Shown piece after piece: positions 22,695-34,205 of a DNA stretch of 64,000 bases. The translations under genes and the position numbers were made by a program. Each line of letters opens with the position of its first letter. Within the stretch, counting starts at the first letter, position 1. Source of the stretch: Micromussa lordhowensis (Eukaryota; Cnidaria; Anthozoa; Scleractinia; Lobophylliidae); assembly GCA_964020085.1 (NCBI GenBank), contig OZ026603.1:9694926-9758925 (forward strand), written 5' to 3'. Below the pieces are notes generated by a model. The model saw only the letters and a program-made list of their open reading frames with translations, had not been told where the DNA came from and ran no database searches.

Positions 22695-23231
22695 TAATAC
22701 ACATCAACAAAAACTGGATATCACGATGTCGAACAAATTTGTTGCCTGTTTCCGATCTCTGTTTCTATAATTATGAATGTGCAACGAGTAACAAGCGACA
22801 TCCAAGCAACAACAACAACACTTAAATCATGGACAAACTGATAGGCTTAGTGACATAAGCTCACAGGATTAGGGTAACACAACTAGTGTTACAATCATAC
22901 AAGTGAATACAGCGTTCGAATCTTACGGGTTTCCTCTGGCACAGCCTCCAGTCCATGAAAAAGAAAAAAGAAAAAGAAAAAGTTCAGAAAAGTCAATAGA
23001 AGCAGAGGGAAACTCATCAAACCAAAGAAGGCGATCGAAACATAGCGAAAACTCTACTCCTGACCTAACCTCGTGGTGTTGCATCAAACCATGTCCATAT
23101 TTGGCAACACAGTTACATTACGTCATAAATGTAACACTCTCCCTCTTAAAGGAAAAGAGAGTTTTGGCAACACAACTTTCTGGAGAGACAAGTCAGCAAT
23201 TAAATTGTCCTTGCCCTTAATATTTCAAATA
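22695..23231. other. Intergenic, no gene supported
   Basis: Contains a lysine-rich open stretch over an AAAAAGAAAAAG run near 22960 that looks like low complexity. Short repeats of GTAACAC and GGCAACACA occur at 22870-23170 and could be LTR remnants of the adjacent Gypsy fragment. That is unproven. Confidence 0.35.
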
Positions 23232-23331
23232 TCCGGGCCGGGCTGTTCAAAGGCCGATTAAGCTAACTCAGGATTAGCGACAATTTTGATTTCAGCCGTA
23301 ACTTTACGGCTTTCGAACAACCCGGCCCAGG
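23232..23331. mobile_element. Short MITE with CCGGGCC termini
   Basis: Inverted ends CCGGGCCGGGCTGTTC and GAACAACCCGGCCCAGG enclose ~70 bp. A related half-copy (GGGCTGGGTTGTTCAAA...) is at 57767. Confidence 0.65.
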
Positions 23332-23336
23332 TTGTA

Positions 23337-24206
23337 TTACTGTAGCATCAAACTCCATCTAAGAAGCATTTGATTCTTGTTCTTTAACTTATGCAGAAAT
23401 GCAAGGGGGTTGTGATCACTGAAAACAATAACTGGTAAACCAGACGAGCTTACATCAATTTTAAAATGTTGCAAGGCTAAAACTAAAGCCAAACACTCTT
23501 TCTCAACTGTAGAATAGTTCTTCTGATTTGTGTTGAATTTCCTGGAGAGGTAACAAATAGGATGGTCCATTCCAACCTTGTTCTCTTGTAACAGTACAGC
23601 GCCAGCGTCAACATGATTCAGGCATCAACAGCTAATTTGATGAGCTGACGATTAAAATCTGGTGCTGACAGCGTTGTTATAATCTTCAACACAGCTTTAA
23701 AGTGCCCATATCATCAAATTCTGATCACAGCATCGACATGCTCAGAATTGTGACGTAGATTCGGGAACGTGTGAGTTCAGGCTTGACTTATCTCACTTGT
23801 TTTACCTCTGTAAATTTAGCTTCGTAGTCCATGCAAAATGCACCATTCCAGCATTTTGTATGAGCTACTAACTTACATTTACAGAGGTGAAACAAGCGAG
23901 ATGAGTCAAGTCTTAAGTCACGTGTTCTTTAATCTACGTCACAACTCATTCGAAACGAAGGGAAGACTGGTGCGAATGGTGGACCAAAATGGCGGCAAAT
24001 TTGAACGATTTTAAAACTTCTCGGTAAACAGGATTGCATTTTATCCAAATCGAATTTTTCTTTCGCAGAAGTTCATTGGGTGATACATAGAATCAGATAA
24101 GAAAATAAAAAAATGACGATATGGGCACTTTAAGCTCTTCAAAAGCTTCCTCGGACTTGTCTTTCCAGACAAACTTAGCTTTCTTACTTAGCAGGCTGTG
24201 TCAAGG
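23337..24206 (-). pseudogene. Ty3/Gypsy retrotransposon pol fragment (RT-RNase H), split
   Basis: Minus-strand remnant of a Gypsy pol. It runs from the RT end (FVWKDKSEEAFEEL at about 24130-24175) through the connection (SAPDFNRQLIKLAVDA, 23640-23690) into the RNase H domain (HPICYLSRKFNTNQKNYS, then EKECLALVLALQHF and VFSDHNPLAFLH) to a stop at about 23340. A 429-bp MITE interrupts it within Glu-Leu-Lys codons. A stop or shift breaks the DASxxGAGAVLLQ region near 23615. No gag, integrase or LTR is adjacent. Inactive. Confidence 0.8.
23701..24129. mobile_element. TTAA-flanked MITE inside the Gypsy fragment
   Basis: Termini AGTGCCCATAT and ATATGGGCACT are flanked on both sides by TTAA (23697-23700 and 24130-24133). 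Removing the insert rejoins the Gypsy reading frame (GAGCTTAAAGCT). TTAA targets are typical of piggyBac and Kolobok superfamilies. The interior has a further inverted repeat around TTTACAGAGGTGAAACAAG. Confidence 0.85.
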
Positions 24207-24346
24207 GCTGAGCATTTTTTAGACCAATCCCAAATCTGACCAACATAAAAAATAGAAACATCATTTCACAAAGAGTATTGCATTTGCCTCGTTCTAACAT
24301 TCACGTACAGAGAATTTTCATGTCGACCTGCCATACGCCGTGTTTT

Positions 24347-24694
24347 TTATGCTACTAGTTCTGGTAGAGTCTCATTTTTTTGCCGTGGTGCTACGGGTTT
24401 TCTTTTAAAGCAGGAACGGATTTGGTCAAACGCAACAGAACACTGAATTGTTAAAGTGTGAGCAAAATTAGTGCTAAAAGCGAATACAATTACAGGATTT
24501 GATGCTGTGCTAAGCAACGGAATCAGATAAAAAGAAAAACCTTCCATCAGCCTACACTTGTCCTTGGTTAAAACGTCTTGAGAAAACATTTTTAGAACCA
24601 AATTTGCGAAAAGACCAGGTGAATAACATAACAACAATGGACTTAAATATCTTCATGATGTTCTGGCTCTGCTGATTCCTTTCTCTACCGAGAT
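24347..24694 (-). pseudogene. Truncated GPCR pseudogene (TM6 to tail)
   Basis: Closest to receptor 2. It keeps the NQQSQNIMKIFKSIVV block, TM6, TM7 with NPVIVF, and the tail ending in NETLPELVA. Everything upstream (N-tail to TM5 and most of loop 3) is missing: homology stops at about 24690-24700. Relative to receptor 2 an 8-nt deletion after TM6's start (near 24607-24620) shifts the frame, so even the remnant cannot be read as one protein. The 3' flank is also homologous (24215-24346 against 12354 onward), as is the 5' cassette beyond 25.4 kb. This places the loss after tandem duplication. Confidence 0.9.
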
Positions 24695-24699
24695 GTGTA

Positions 24700-25009
24700 G
24701 TCAGCTGGGGAGTACAGGGGCTGGAATAGTTGGGATGGCTGCTTGTTCCCACGTATCTGATCCTCCTTGATATGAAGCACGCTCATAAGGGTGTTTGACC
24801 AGTGGGATACCGTTGGTGCCGTGAAAATTTATAGCGGTTGTCGACAACATGTTGCCGGGTGGATTTTATCGCGATCGACTGCCTCTGCAGGTAAAACGCC
24901 CGTTCTCAGGTTTAGGCACTTTACAATTTTTTGTCAGTTGCACATTTAACGAAATTTGCGATTTTTCGTTAAATTCTACAACTAATTTTACGATTTTTCG
25001 TAAGTGCGT
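24700..25009. other. Junction segment, nothing recognised
   Basis: Sequence of unknown origin that replaces the 5' two-thirds of the receptor copy. It contains a small ATTTNACGAAAAATCG inverted motif near 24945-25000. Confidence 0.35.
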
Positions 25010-25273
25010 TCAATCCTGGACATTACTGGGTTTAGGAGGGCATACTTTGTACATCTGCCACTTCTGCCAGATCTGGTATATGTCAAGCATAGTACTGTTG
25101 CTCTTGGCTATCAACATGCCAAGAGCATGCAGTCTCTCAACAATTTCTTTCATTAAGTTTATTTGCGTGTAGCATACAGCCAATGCGACTGCATTCTTTG
25201 GATTTTCGGGCGTGCTACATGACTGGAAATTTAGCGTTTGTCCCACAAGCATAATGGGTACCGATGCCAGCAA
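25010..25273 (-). other. Hypothetical coding fragment, unnamed repetitive family
   Basis: An 87-codon open frame. Its middle (NAVALAVCYTQINLMKEIVE, then RLHALGMLIAKS...MLDIYQIWQ...CPPKPSNVQD) resembles, from memory, a widespread uncharacterised coral repeat-associated protein with a VERLHxLGISISY-like segment. No function is known and it is probably a fragment. Confidence 0.3.
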
Positions 25274-26901
25274 AGTCTGGGGTAATGCTTGCTTTTAGCT
25301 GTTTTAGTAGTTGTGAGAAAAAAGGTCCGTTGGCTATGAATGATCTATTGAACATTTCTTAACGTACTGATGCTAGCTGTGCGTTCTAAACTCATCAAAC
25401 TGCCATCGTGCGTAAAAATACCAGTCATCCAATGTCTCCGTCAAACACTGTAAACACTGACCTCTTTAACTTGGGTGTCAATAACACGCTTAGAGTGTCT
25501 CTCTTGCTTCTCTGCCGCCACACAAAAATCCTTCCTCGAGTCCGAGAGCTCGAAAACGTTAGTGGCTGTCGCCTTCTAGAACTTTGTTTGTGGGAAATAA
25601 ACTCAGCTATAGTAATAGATTGGCCGTAACGTTTTTCATCTTTTTTATGACTTTTCCATTACCTTAGATATTAAATTCAAATGCATAACTCTTGAGGAAC
25701 ATATCGGACGAAGGATTGTATTGCATTGTATAGCTCGACAAATAAGACGTGCTATTAGTGATTCCACATATTATCGAAGCATATTTATGGATAGAGCTCA
25801 CCAAAAGGGTCTTTTGGATTAAATTGAAAAAAACAAAACAAGAACAAACCAAAAACAAAACAAACAAATTTTCGCTCCGATCACCGGAATCCCCATTTTA
25901 CAGGCAGTGGCTCTTCAAACCATAGCTCGTTGGTATATGCAGAAACAATGACTTACAAAGCGAACTTACTAACGGAATATTCATGCATTTTGCTGTTTAT
26001 TTTCAATTCATGGGTCAATAGATGGCGATTCTGAAACACTGCTTTCCTTTGCCTTTTTTGGGTCTTATAAATTAATTTATTTTGATGGCGAGAGAAGAGC
26101 TTAGACAAGTATGACCGGCATCGAGGGAAGGTCATTTTGTGTAAACATATTTTAATTTACTTTAACGAGTTACCAAACTATTACATTATATAACATAATT
26201 ACACTGTACTATACTACTACGCTATGTACATGAGAGGTTGTTGATGATTTTAATATCAAAAAGAAGTGAAAGAGAACTTTGCAAATATTTACCTGTATAA
26301 ACATTCGAGAGTTCAAATATTTTGTCAAAGTGTTACTCTTAGCCTTTTCTTTAAATTCTTGGCCTATTTATTCAGTTTCCAGCTGATGAGAATAAACTGT
26401 ATGTCCTACTTACCCGTCTTCAGATCAGGGGCTCGGTTTTTGTGCCCGCAAAATTATTTCCCTTTCGTTATGATATTTATCAGTTCAGCCAATGGAATAA
26501 GTTTTATTTATGGAGCCATGCAAACACAATATAGCATGGATAAACTTTACTTCGTAGCTTGAGGCTGTACGAAACGAAATACGGATAAGTATTGTCAAAC
26601 TTATCAATTTTACAAAATGGCTAGGTAGATATTTATAACAAGCCCCTGTAATATTCTGGGTAAGAACCAGTAACTGGTCCACCTATGAACTCTTTGCAAA
26701 CATCATTGCATGATCTTAGCGTGATGTAGTCTCCATGTACCCCTGTGGGCACAATTTCCTCCTGATTAATTATTGACTAATTGAGAACGAAAATTTGAAA
26801 GAAAGTATTAGTTAAAACAAATAATATTAAAAAACGCCCGAGAAATCAAAGCACGTAACGTAAGTACATAAGAGCGGTCGGTATAGGAATCACCAATCTT
26901 A

Positions 26902-27284
26902 GGACCTGTTTACATGGAGGTGGGGGACCCCAGGTAGGTGAGGTAACCCGCCTAGCCGTGGTCGAAAAATGGCCCGCGTTTACATGCAAAGTTACGACCC
27001 CGGGGTCCCGAGGTGACGTTACTAGACGTTGTTGCAAATGTAACATTAACTCGACCCCGGCTAGGCGGGTTACCCCACCTGGAGCCGTTTACATGGCAAA
27101 ATGCGACCCCGGCTGACAGGGTTACCCTACCTGGCAGACCGGGCAACCCGCCTAGGCGGGCTACCCCACCTATCATGTAAACATGATCAAATAAAAATGA
27201 GAGATTATATGGAGAGGCGGGTTACCCCACCTAGGCGGGTTACCTCACCTACCTGGGGTCCCCCACCTCCATGTAAACAGGCCC
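26902..27284. mobile_element. 383-bp MITE with ~50-bp inverted termini
   Basis: Termini GGACCTGTTTACATGGAGGT and ACCTCCATGTAAACAGGCCC, then matched inner arms (GGTAGGTGAGGTAACCCGCC). Internal copies of GGCGGGTTACCCCACCT recur. The flanks are TTA at 26899-26901 and TTAA at 27285-27288. Paralogous empty sites are at 16072-16083 and 35161-35176. Confidence 0.85.
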
Positions 27285-28110
27285 TTAAGTCGTAAACTAA
27301 TGATTATGATATGATCAATCTTTGGGCTGTGAAAACTGGAAACAAGGACTTAATTGTAGGCTTTTAAAACCCTCGGGATATTGATCAGGTAAACCATTTA
27401 CTCTGCTCCTCTTCTTAATCAATAATTAAAGAGTTGATATATTATGGAGGTCGCACTGTCTTTCAATAAGTCGTGCATTATATACTATATCATCTTCACT
27501 CTACCTCCAACGTTTGCAATGGGAAATATATTTTCGTTTCCTGTTATCAAGAATAGTTTCGTTGTGCCATACCAAGGTGAATATCATTAAAGTTAATTGA
27601 TCAAGAAAATAAATATTGGCTTTGTTGATTCTGGAAGATGCAATTATCTCTCATTTTCATGCCACCAATTGTACGGAGAAAAGATCTTATCTCAGGCACA
27701 TAAGGTGGGGACAAATGAAGCTAGGAGAAAAACAGCTTGTACATGCACATGAGAAATGAAGTATAGACACATAACGCCCTGAAAACAACAGCAAAATATT
27801 CTCTGAAAATATCGTTACACATGGGCGGGCGATCATTTCTGCAACCTTTTCTTATATTATCTTATTGGAGTGCGACTGTGATTTTGTCCATCTGTTAAAA
27901 AACGTAATTATCTAACCTTTCTAACTCTGGACATGAATAATTAACAAACAAAACTGCAATATCGCTCAGTTTGCTTTGTTTCTTGGGAATAAGTTGTTAT
28001 TAGGGTTAAAGGCATGTTTGACTAAGTGTACTACACTATAGCATCATAGGCGTTACGGTATAGTCTGAGAATTGTTAGAATATCAAAGAACAAGAACGGT
28101 CGAACACCTA

Positions 28111-28235
28111 AGGCTGGTTTCCACTAGCGCATAAGCATAAGCCGACATACGCAGACGCAGTAAGAAAAAGACGCTAATTATTAACCTCTTACTGCGTCTG
28201 TCGGCTTATGCTTATGCGCTAGCGGAAACCAACCT
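28111..28235. mobile_element. 125-bp foldback MITE
   Basis: AGGCTGGTTTCCACTAGCGC with inner CATAAGCATAAGCCGACA is mirrored by TGTCGGCTTATGCTTATGCG and GGAAACCAACCT, flanked by CTA and TTA. It is inserted in cassette B; the site is uninterrupted near 19390. Confidence 0.8.
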
Positions 28236-28640
28236 TAATCATCAACTGCAACTTATGTATGTTTTGTTAATGAGCGATAAGTGCAGAAATTGGTTTGATA
28301 AATTTGTTCAAATACTGCTGTTAAAGAGTTGTTATCTAGGTTTCCTGAGCACTGATTTGTAAAAACAAAAGGATTTTTAAAGAGCAGGCGGGAGCTCAAC
28401 CCTGTAGTATCAATGATAAATTACACATGTTGAAAATTAAATTTGTATTTGAAAATTAAATTTGTATTTGAAAAGACTACCCACATTAGCCTCAGTTGAA
28501 AGCTAGTTCCAGTGCAATATACCGATAATACGAACTTCAGGGGATGAAAAATATTTTGAAATCCAGTTGTTTATATATGGGCCAGTACATTTCAGTTTTC
28601 AGTTGCCCCTACCAAAATGTTATTTGCCCAATAGCTGCAC

Positions 28641-30548
28641 AATTTTCATGCCTTATCAACTACATCATTTACTAAGTACTGTCTATAATGAAGTGTGCGG
28701 ATGCTTGAATTTTAAATTAATCCATGCTTTGAACTCATTGTTTTGCACATGTTCTTAAGTTTTGATATTGCTTTTGATTGGAAATTGTCACTAACAAGAC
28801 TACTGGGTGCTAATTTCACTTTCCCAGCGGATCACCAAACTTCCATTTCACTTGCCCAATAGCGAAATAAACTCTCCCGGGCAATCGGATCTGGTTTTTT
28901 CCAACTCTGAAATGGCCTATAAACGCGATCAAAATCAATAGCGCGTATACGGCCATATCCATAAAGCGGGTGCCGCCAAAAAACTAACCTAAATTACTCT
29001 GCATTGAGAAGTGGCCGCGATAAAGCCATCAATTGTAGGATTGAAAAACATATACACGTGCAGGGAGAGATTAAATATATTTACTGCGCCTTTCAATAAC
29101 ACGCAGACTCGAACTCAAAGCTCAGCCGATAAATGCGTTTTTCGCTTCCGTCAATCCAATGGTCGGCGGCTCCTTCCAGCATCCTACTACTGCCGAGCGC
29201 GCGGTAATGACATAAAATCGTTTAGCACAATTCAGACAACATAGTCGGAAGCTGGGAGGAGCTGCGCCAACGGAGATTAAAGCTGTGGAGCGGGAGGCAA
29301 AGATATATTGACATTAGGGCTAACGCGATAAGATTAAACTGTATAGCAATAAATATCTATTTATTCTAGGAGGTTTTGTTGGTCAAGGTTAAAGGACTAA
29401 CTTCACTTGCAATTCCAGTCTGAATAAGAGACTGAACGAAAATGCTCCGGGCTAAAATATCTCACCTTATAAGGCCCTGGTCAAGCGGCCCATGATAGTT
29501 GATGGTAACTGATTATTTCCTAACTATCATCAACTATCACGAACTATCATTGACACATGTATGCGTGGTTAAACGGGCAAAGGCTCTCATCGACTATCAT
29601 TGAAGAATTTGAACAGGCTCAAAGTGAATGGCAGTTAATAATTAAACAATAGAGTGTTTCTGTCGAGAAACTATCGGCTGATAGTTGCCCCGCGGAAATT
29701 TGAAATCAGTGCTAGTTTTCCAAGGGGCAACAATAGTTCCGATACATAAACACTCTATTGTCTTTATTGCTCACCACTAAATTTTCTTCCGCGCGCTAGT
29801 TCAAAAATCAATCAGACTTCAATTGAACTATGTTCGACTTTTTGAGATGAAAGCTGTAAAAGCCAAATGAAATTTGAATAGGAGAACAGACAAAACCCCC
29901 TTCATACAATTTCAATTGTCTTTATTTTTTTCTAGAAACCCGCTTGTTTACAGATAAATTTTCACGGATGACTACTATCCATCCGGGTATTTTCCGCGGA
30001 CGGGCACTATCGCGTCACGTGATCAATTTAAACCAATAAGAATCGGAAAAAATTTAGTGGTGAACTATAACGGCTGATAGTTGCCCCGCGGAATTGATGT
30101 TCTTAAAACAAATATTTGTCCGAGAGGCGAAGCTTCGAGGGCAAATATGCTAGTTTTAAGAACATCAATTTCCAAGGGGCAACTATCAGATCGATACTTC
30201 CGAGACATAAACACTCTATTGTCTTCATTGTTCACCACTAAATTTTCTTCCGTGCGCAAGTTCAAAAATAGTCAAAACCCACTTAATGCAGATCAATCAA
30301 ATATTTATTCAGGCTGCCACAAATGTCAATAGTTTCTCAACAAGACGCAACGTACATTGGCTAAAAAAATTGGGTATAACTGTCAAAAAATTCACAGTGT
30401 TTTTTCGATCTCCCTAAACTTCGTAGCCTTCAAACCGGCTGCGGATGAAACTAGTTCCAGGCGTGCATAATTAAACATTATTTATAACTAGCTACTAATT
30501 GCATAAACAGTTTCTTATTGTGAGTTTATTGTATGAAAAGCATCAGTA
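28641..30548. other. Intergenic with two copies of an inverted-repeat element
   Basis: No gene supported. Related palindromic elements lie at about 29647-29760 (CAATAGAGTGTTT...AAACACTCTATTG) and 30047-30247 (AATTTAGTGGTGAA...TTCACCACTAAATT). They share CGGCTGATAGTTGCCCCGCG and GGGGCAAC cores. ACTATCATCAACTATCA repeats lie at 29494-29550. An AATAAA for receptor 4 (minus) is at about 30526-30533. Confidence 0.5.
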
Positions 30549-31601
30549 TCACGGCGTTTTCTTAAATGTTACTAGTTGTGGTAAGGACTCATCTGTCGGG
30601 AGCTGCACTGCGTCTCTCGTTTTGAAGCATGCGGGAGCGATCTCACCAAACAAAAACGAACAGTGGTTTGTCAGGGATTTCCGAAAATTTGAGCTAAATG
30701 AAAATAGAATTACTGGATTAGTTGCTGTACTAAGAAGTGGAACTAGAAAATATGCAAAACCCAAAGTCCACTTGCATCGGTCTTCTACGAAAAGTCCAGG
30801 ATAAATGATTTTTAGGACTAAGTACATACAAAACAAAGAAAACCAAGCAAATAACATAACAACAATCGATTTAAATATCTTCATGATGTTTTGGTTCTGC
30901 TTAATTCTGCTCTGTTGGGTATAAGTGCATCTTACATTGCATTCTGGATTTACTCGAAGTCTTTGCTTCAATACACTCATGATGCGGGAATATAGGACGA
31001 TAATTGTAATCAATGGTAAGAGTTCGAAAAATACCAGGCCCGTTATATAGTATATCATAAGTGCAAAGCTATTCCACGCAAACATACAAGATGTCTCCTG
31101 GTCCACTTTTTCAACTCTAAAATATTGCGCCATTGGGATGCAATACGTCATGGATATCAACCACGTTGAGATCAGTAAGGCAATCCTAATTTTTCGTGTA
31201 ATCAAGGTCGCTTTCAAGGGAAATACAGTAGCAATGAATCTGTCCATAGCAATCAGTACCAGGCATAGAATCGATACAATAGAAGATACCATTCTGAAAT
31301 ACACTCCGATTTTGCACCCAACAGTGGCTAGAGAACCTTGCAGGAGACTCCCATTGCTCGTAATGATCTCGTCGGTGAGGTAAAGCGGGAAGGTGGCAAG
31401 ACTTGACAGAAAATCTGAAACCGCCATGTTGACATAGTAGTAGTTGGTGCTTGTTCTAAGACTTGGAGTCTTGCACACTACAATCATCACAAGAGTGTTT
31501 CCAATAAGAGCCGCCATGCCTATTACTGCCATGGCTGTTGTGAAGAATATAGAAACAATGTACCGGCATGAGGCTTCACTGGTGTCAGTGGACTGGTTCA
31601 T
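30549..31601 (-). CDS. Class A (rhodopsin-family) GPCR, receptor 4
   Basis: Intact 350-residue receptor nearly identical to receptor 5: I read about 17 substitutions and one single-residue indel, nearly half of them in the C-tail. Landmarks: sequon NQST at the N-terminus, C12, N35 (IGN), D63, C96 and C172, D120-R121-F122, W147, P196, N295-P296 in NPVIL. TM6 reads VVMLFAWFSLFC and has no CWxP. The tail ends DESLPQLVTFKKTP. An NGS sequon lies in extracellular loop 1. A 3' splice site TCGTTTTAG|AAAACAACGG lies about 20 nt 5' of the ATG and is conserved at receptor 5, indicating a spliced 5' UTR. An AATAAA follows about 20 nt past the stop. The ligand is unknown. Confidence 0.92.
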   Translation of the reverse strand: MNQSTDTSEASCRYIVSIFFTTAMAVIGMAALIGNTLVMIVVCKTPSLRTSTNYYYVNMAVSDFLSSLATFPLYLTDEIITSNGSLLQGSLATVGCKIGVYFRMVSSIVSILCLVLIAMDRFIATVFPLKATLITRKIRIALLISTWLISMTYCIPMAQYFRVEKVDQETSCMFAWNSFALMIYYITGLVFFELLPLITIIVLYSRIMSVLKQRLRVNPECNVRCTYTQQSRIKQNQNIMKIFKSIVVMLFAWFSLFCMYLVLKIIYPGLFVEDRCKWTLGFAYFLVPLLSTATNPVILFSFSSNFRKSLTNHCSFLFGEIAPACFKTRDAVQLPTDESLPQLVTFKKTP

Positions 31602-33000
31602 GGTGACGTTTTGCCGTTGTTTTCTAAAACGACATAAATAGAATCATCAAGCGAACAAATTTACATTACAGAAATTATTTACCTTTTGACAAACGAAATG
31701 TACAAACAAACTATCAGAATAGTGTCCGTGATATTCACGAAATCTTCTTGAAGGCAAAAAAAAAAACCCTTCGTTTAATGAATAATTGTACTGTGCTTTT
31801 AGATGCTCTTTACCAAGTGAATCAGCATTTTAATGTGGAATATAGATAATTTGACATCCGATTTGCGATGAACAACCCGACGTAATTTTACTGAATTTTA
31901 CAGAAATCATCAGAACTCGTTTGGTGATCTTCTAAATTTTTGTAATTTATAGTAATTCATATCAACTATCAATTACTTTTTGTAATTTATATCAACTTCA
32001 GGTGAACAACAGTTATATCGTATTTGAAATATGTCGAGCTTTAGTGTTGTCGCATTGCGACTGCTTTAATTAGTAAGAATTCGTCTTTATAACCTGCGAT
32101 CTCTGTTGGGAGACGTTGTTCCCTTGCAACACATTTCTGTACTTCTGAAAGCCCTGTACCTTTTAGGCCCGCGCTCCTCCCCCGAACTCACGGCTGGAAG
32201 TGTGAACTTGGTATTGTCAATTTCGACCAATAGAAAATCAGCCTGCCTGAACCGAGCAGGCTGTATAAATTATCTTTCTTGCAGTAGCAAAGAAGTTGTG
32301 CGATATAAAGTGCGATCACATCAGCGGGAAATTTAACCAAGCACCGTTAACGGATGAGATCTTGCCTGACCTAAGCCATAGCGGCATATACAACACGAAA
32401 CAAAGTCAACAAACTTTTGCTTGAGAATCTATATTTCAATCATGTGGTGCCAGAATGTTAGATAACGAACAAAGTCAACAAAGAAAGGGATAAGTCTAAC
32501 CCAGGATTTATACAGTGTCTTAAGAGACACAACACTGAGTAAAATTGATGTCTAGTATTCTTGAAGGAAAACGACACCAGTCTCTCACGAGGCCAGAAAT
32601 TTTTAGATTTTTAGATCGGCCAAAGCAAACCGAATATACAAGACATATACCAGGCGTCAACTTAACAGCGGAAACCATGCAAACACTTGTGTTACCTTTA
32701 ACATGACATTTGCTACACCACAGTCAAACGGCTCTGCTCTTGTTAAAACTCTTCCATACAACACGGCATTTAATGCCCTTCCCAAACAATAACGTGAAAC
32801 TAAATAGGTTGGAAGGCCAAAATTCAAAGAAAAAGACTGCACATGTACAAATGCTACGAGCCGTAGGACCAGAAGTACCGCATGAATAAAAAATTTACAT
32901 CATAGACATGCTTTGCCGCTCACGCGTCTGGCCGTCTCTTCTCGGGGAGGATCGTACACAGCACTCGATGAGAGCGGCGGAAATCGAGCCTATTGCTTAG
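31602..33000. other. 5' flank of receptor 4, nothing recognised
   Basis: Low-complexity A-run at 31758-31768 and TAATTTATATCAACT repeats near 31930-31995. No gene or RNA is supported. Confidence 0.4.
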
Positions 33001-33381
33001 TTTCAAACCGTGAGGGTCTAGGTATGAGTCTGTAAATTATGGGATTAGCAACTATTGATTCATATAGTCTGAAAGAGCTTACCGAGATTCACAAGATTCC
33101 CAAGTTTGGTGTTAATCAGGCTAGTTTTCACTGAGAAACAGCCATTTGAAAATGTCAAAATTTACAAAGAAATGTATGGCAATCCGGACGCTGTCCGACT
33201 GCCATACATTTCTTTGTAAATCTTGACGTTTTTAAATCGCTGTATCTCGGTCAAAACTAGCCTGATTAACACCAAACTTAGGAATCTTGTGAATCTCGGT
33301 GTGCTCTTTCTGAGTATGTGAATCAATAGTTGCTAATCCCATAATTTACAGACTCGTACCTAGACCCTCACGGTTTGAAAC
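33001..33381. mobile_element. 381-bp palindromic foldback element
   Basis: The whole interval reads as two ~180-bp complementary arms. TTTCAAACCGTGAGGGTCTA at the left mirrors TAGACCCTCACGGTTTGAAA at the right, and AAAGAAATGTATGGCA mirrors TGCCATACATTTCTTT at the centre (CGGACGCTGTCCG). It is non-coding. Confidence 0.85.
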
Positions 33382-33837
33382 CAGGCAATGAACCTTTATG
33401 TGCATATTAATACTGTTTTTTATATCACAGACACTTACTTCAATGGCAAAGCCCGTGAGTGACGTCATGATACAGACAAACAAACCGGAATGGCGGACGA
33501 TTTTTCTAAAACACTTTCTAAAATAGCATGCGTTCCTAAAACACAATTTTGAAACTAAACCTTCGCCTAAATGTCTTCTTGTTCCCACAGAACACGCTGA
33601 CGTTGTATGGGCTTCGTGGGGGATATAATCGTTTGCATTCTGTTTTTAAGCTTCGCGCGCTTCGCTATTTCACGACATTAAAGCTACATTTCCTTAGTAT
33701 GCAGAAACGTGTTTGACTCAAAAAGCTAACGAAATATTAGTTGTGCATGCATTTTACATATTTCATTTTAATTTCATGGCAGATAGATTAACGGATCGAT
33801 TCTGTAGCACTACGTTCCTTTGACTTTTTTGTAGTAA

Positions 33838-33930
33838 CCGCCGACCGGTTAGCTCCGTTGGTAGAGCACCGGACTGCTGTGCGGGAGGTCGCAGGTTCAA
33901 ATCTCGGCCGGACCAACACTCAGGGTCTTT

Positions 33931-33963
<33 letters not shown>

Positions 33964-34159
33964 GAAATCATGTCTTCTCGGATAAGGACGATAAACCGTA
34001 GGCCCCGTCTCACAGTACTGGTGTGGGACGTTTAAGAACCCACGAACTGTTCGGAAAGAGTAGGGGAATGTCCCCGGTGTGATGGCTTATCACTTATTCT
34101 GACCTGAGGGCACCGGTATATCATACTGTACTTTCTCATGAAAATTGTGAACTGCGTGG

Positions 34160-34205
<46 letters not shown>

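Larger units (their letters stand above)
25870..28640 (-). promoter_or_regulatory. Duplicated 5' cassette B (upstream of the pseudogene)
   Basis: Paralog of cassettes A and C, e.g. AATATTGGCTTTGTTGATTC at 27611 as at 16621. The splice-donor-like site at 26407-26417 (minus, GACGG|GTAAGT) is kept. The one equivalent to 15889 is altered here (GCTAAGATC instead of GGTAAGATC near 26711), which fits decay alongside a dead receptor. It contains a 383-bp MITE and a 125-bp foldback insertion. Confidence 0.45.

Noticed and set aside
27101..27295. Open frames at 26846-27295
   Set aside because: All fall in the palindromic MITE and read its repeats.
30499..30804. Plus-strand open frame opposite receptor 4, with a matching one opposite receptor 5 at 37541
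   Set aside because: Antisense shadow of the receptor C-terminus; similarity between the two simply follows from the duplicated sense genes.
33841..33913. tRNA gene
   Set aside because: Promoter boxes are good, but the sequence continues into a SINE body with an (ATTT)n tail and is absent from the paralogous site.
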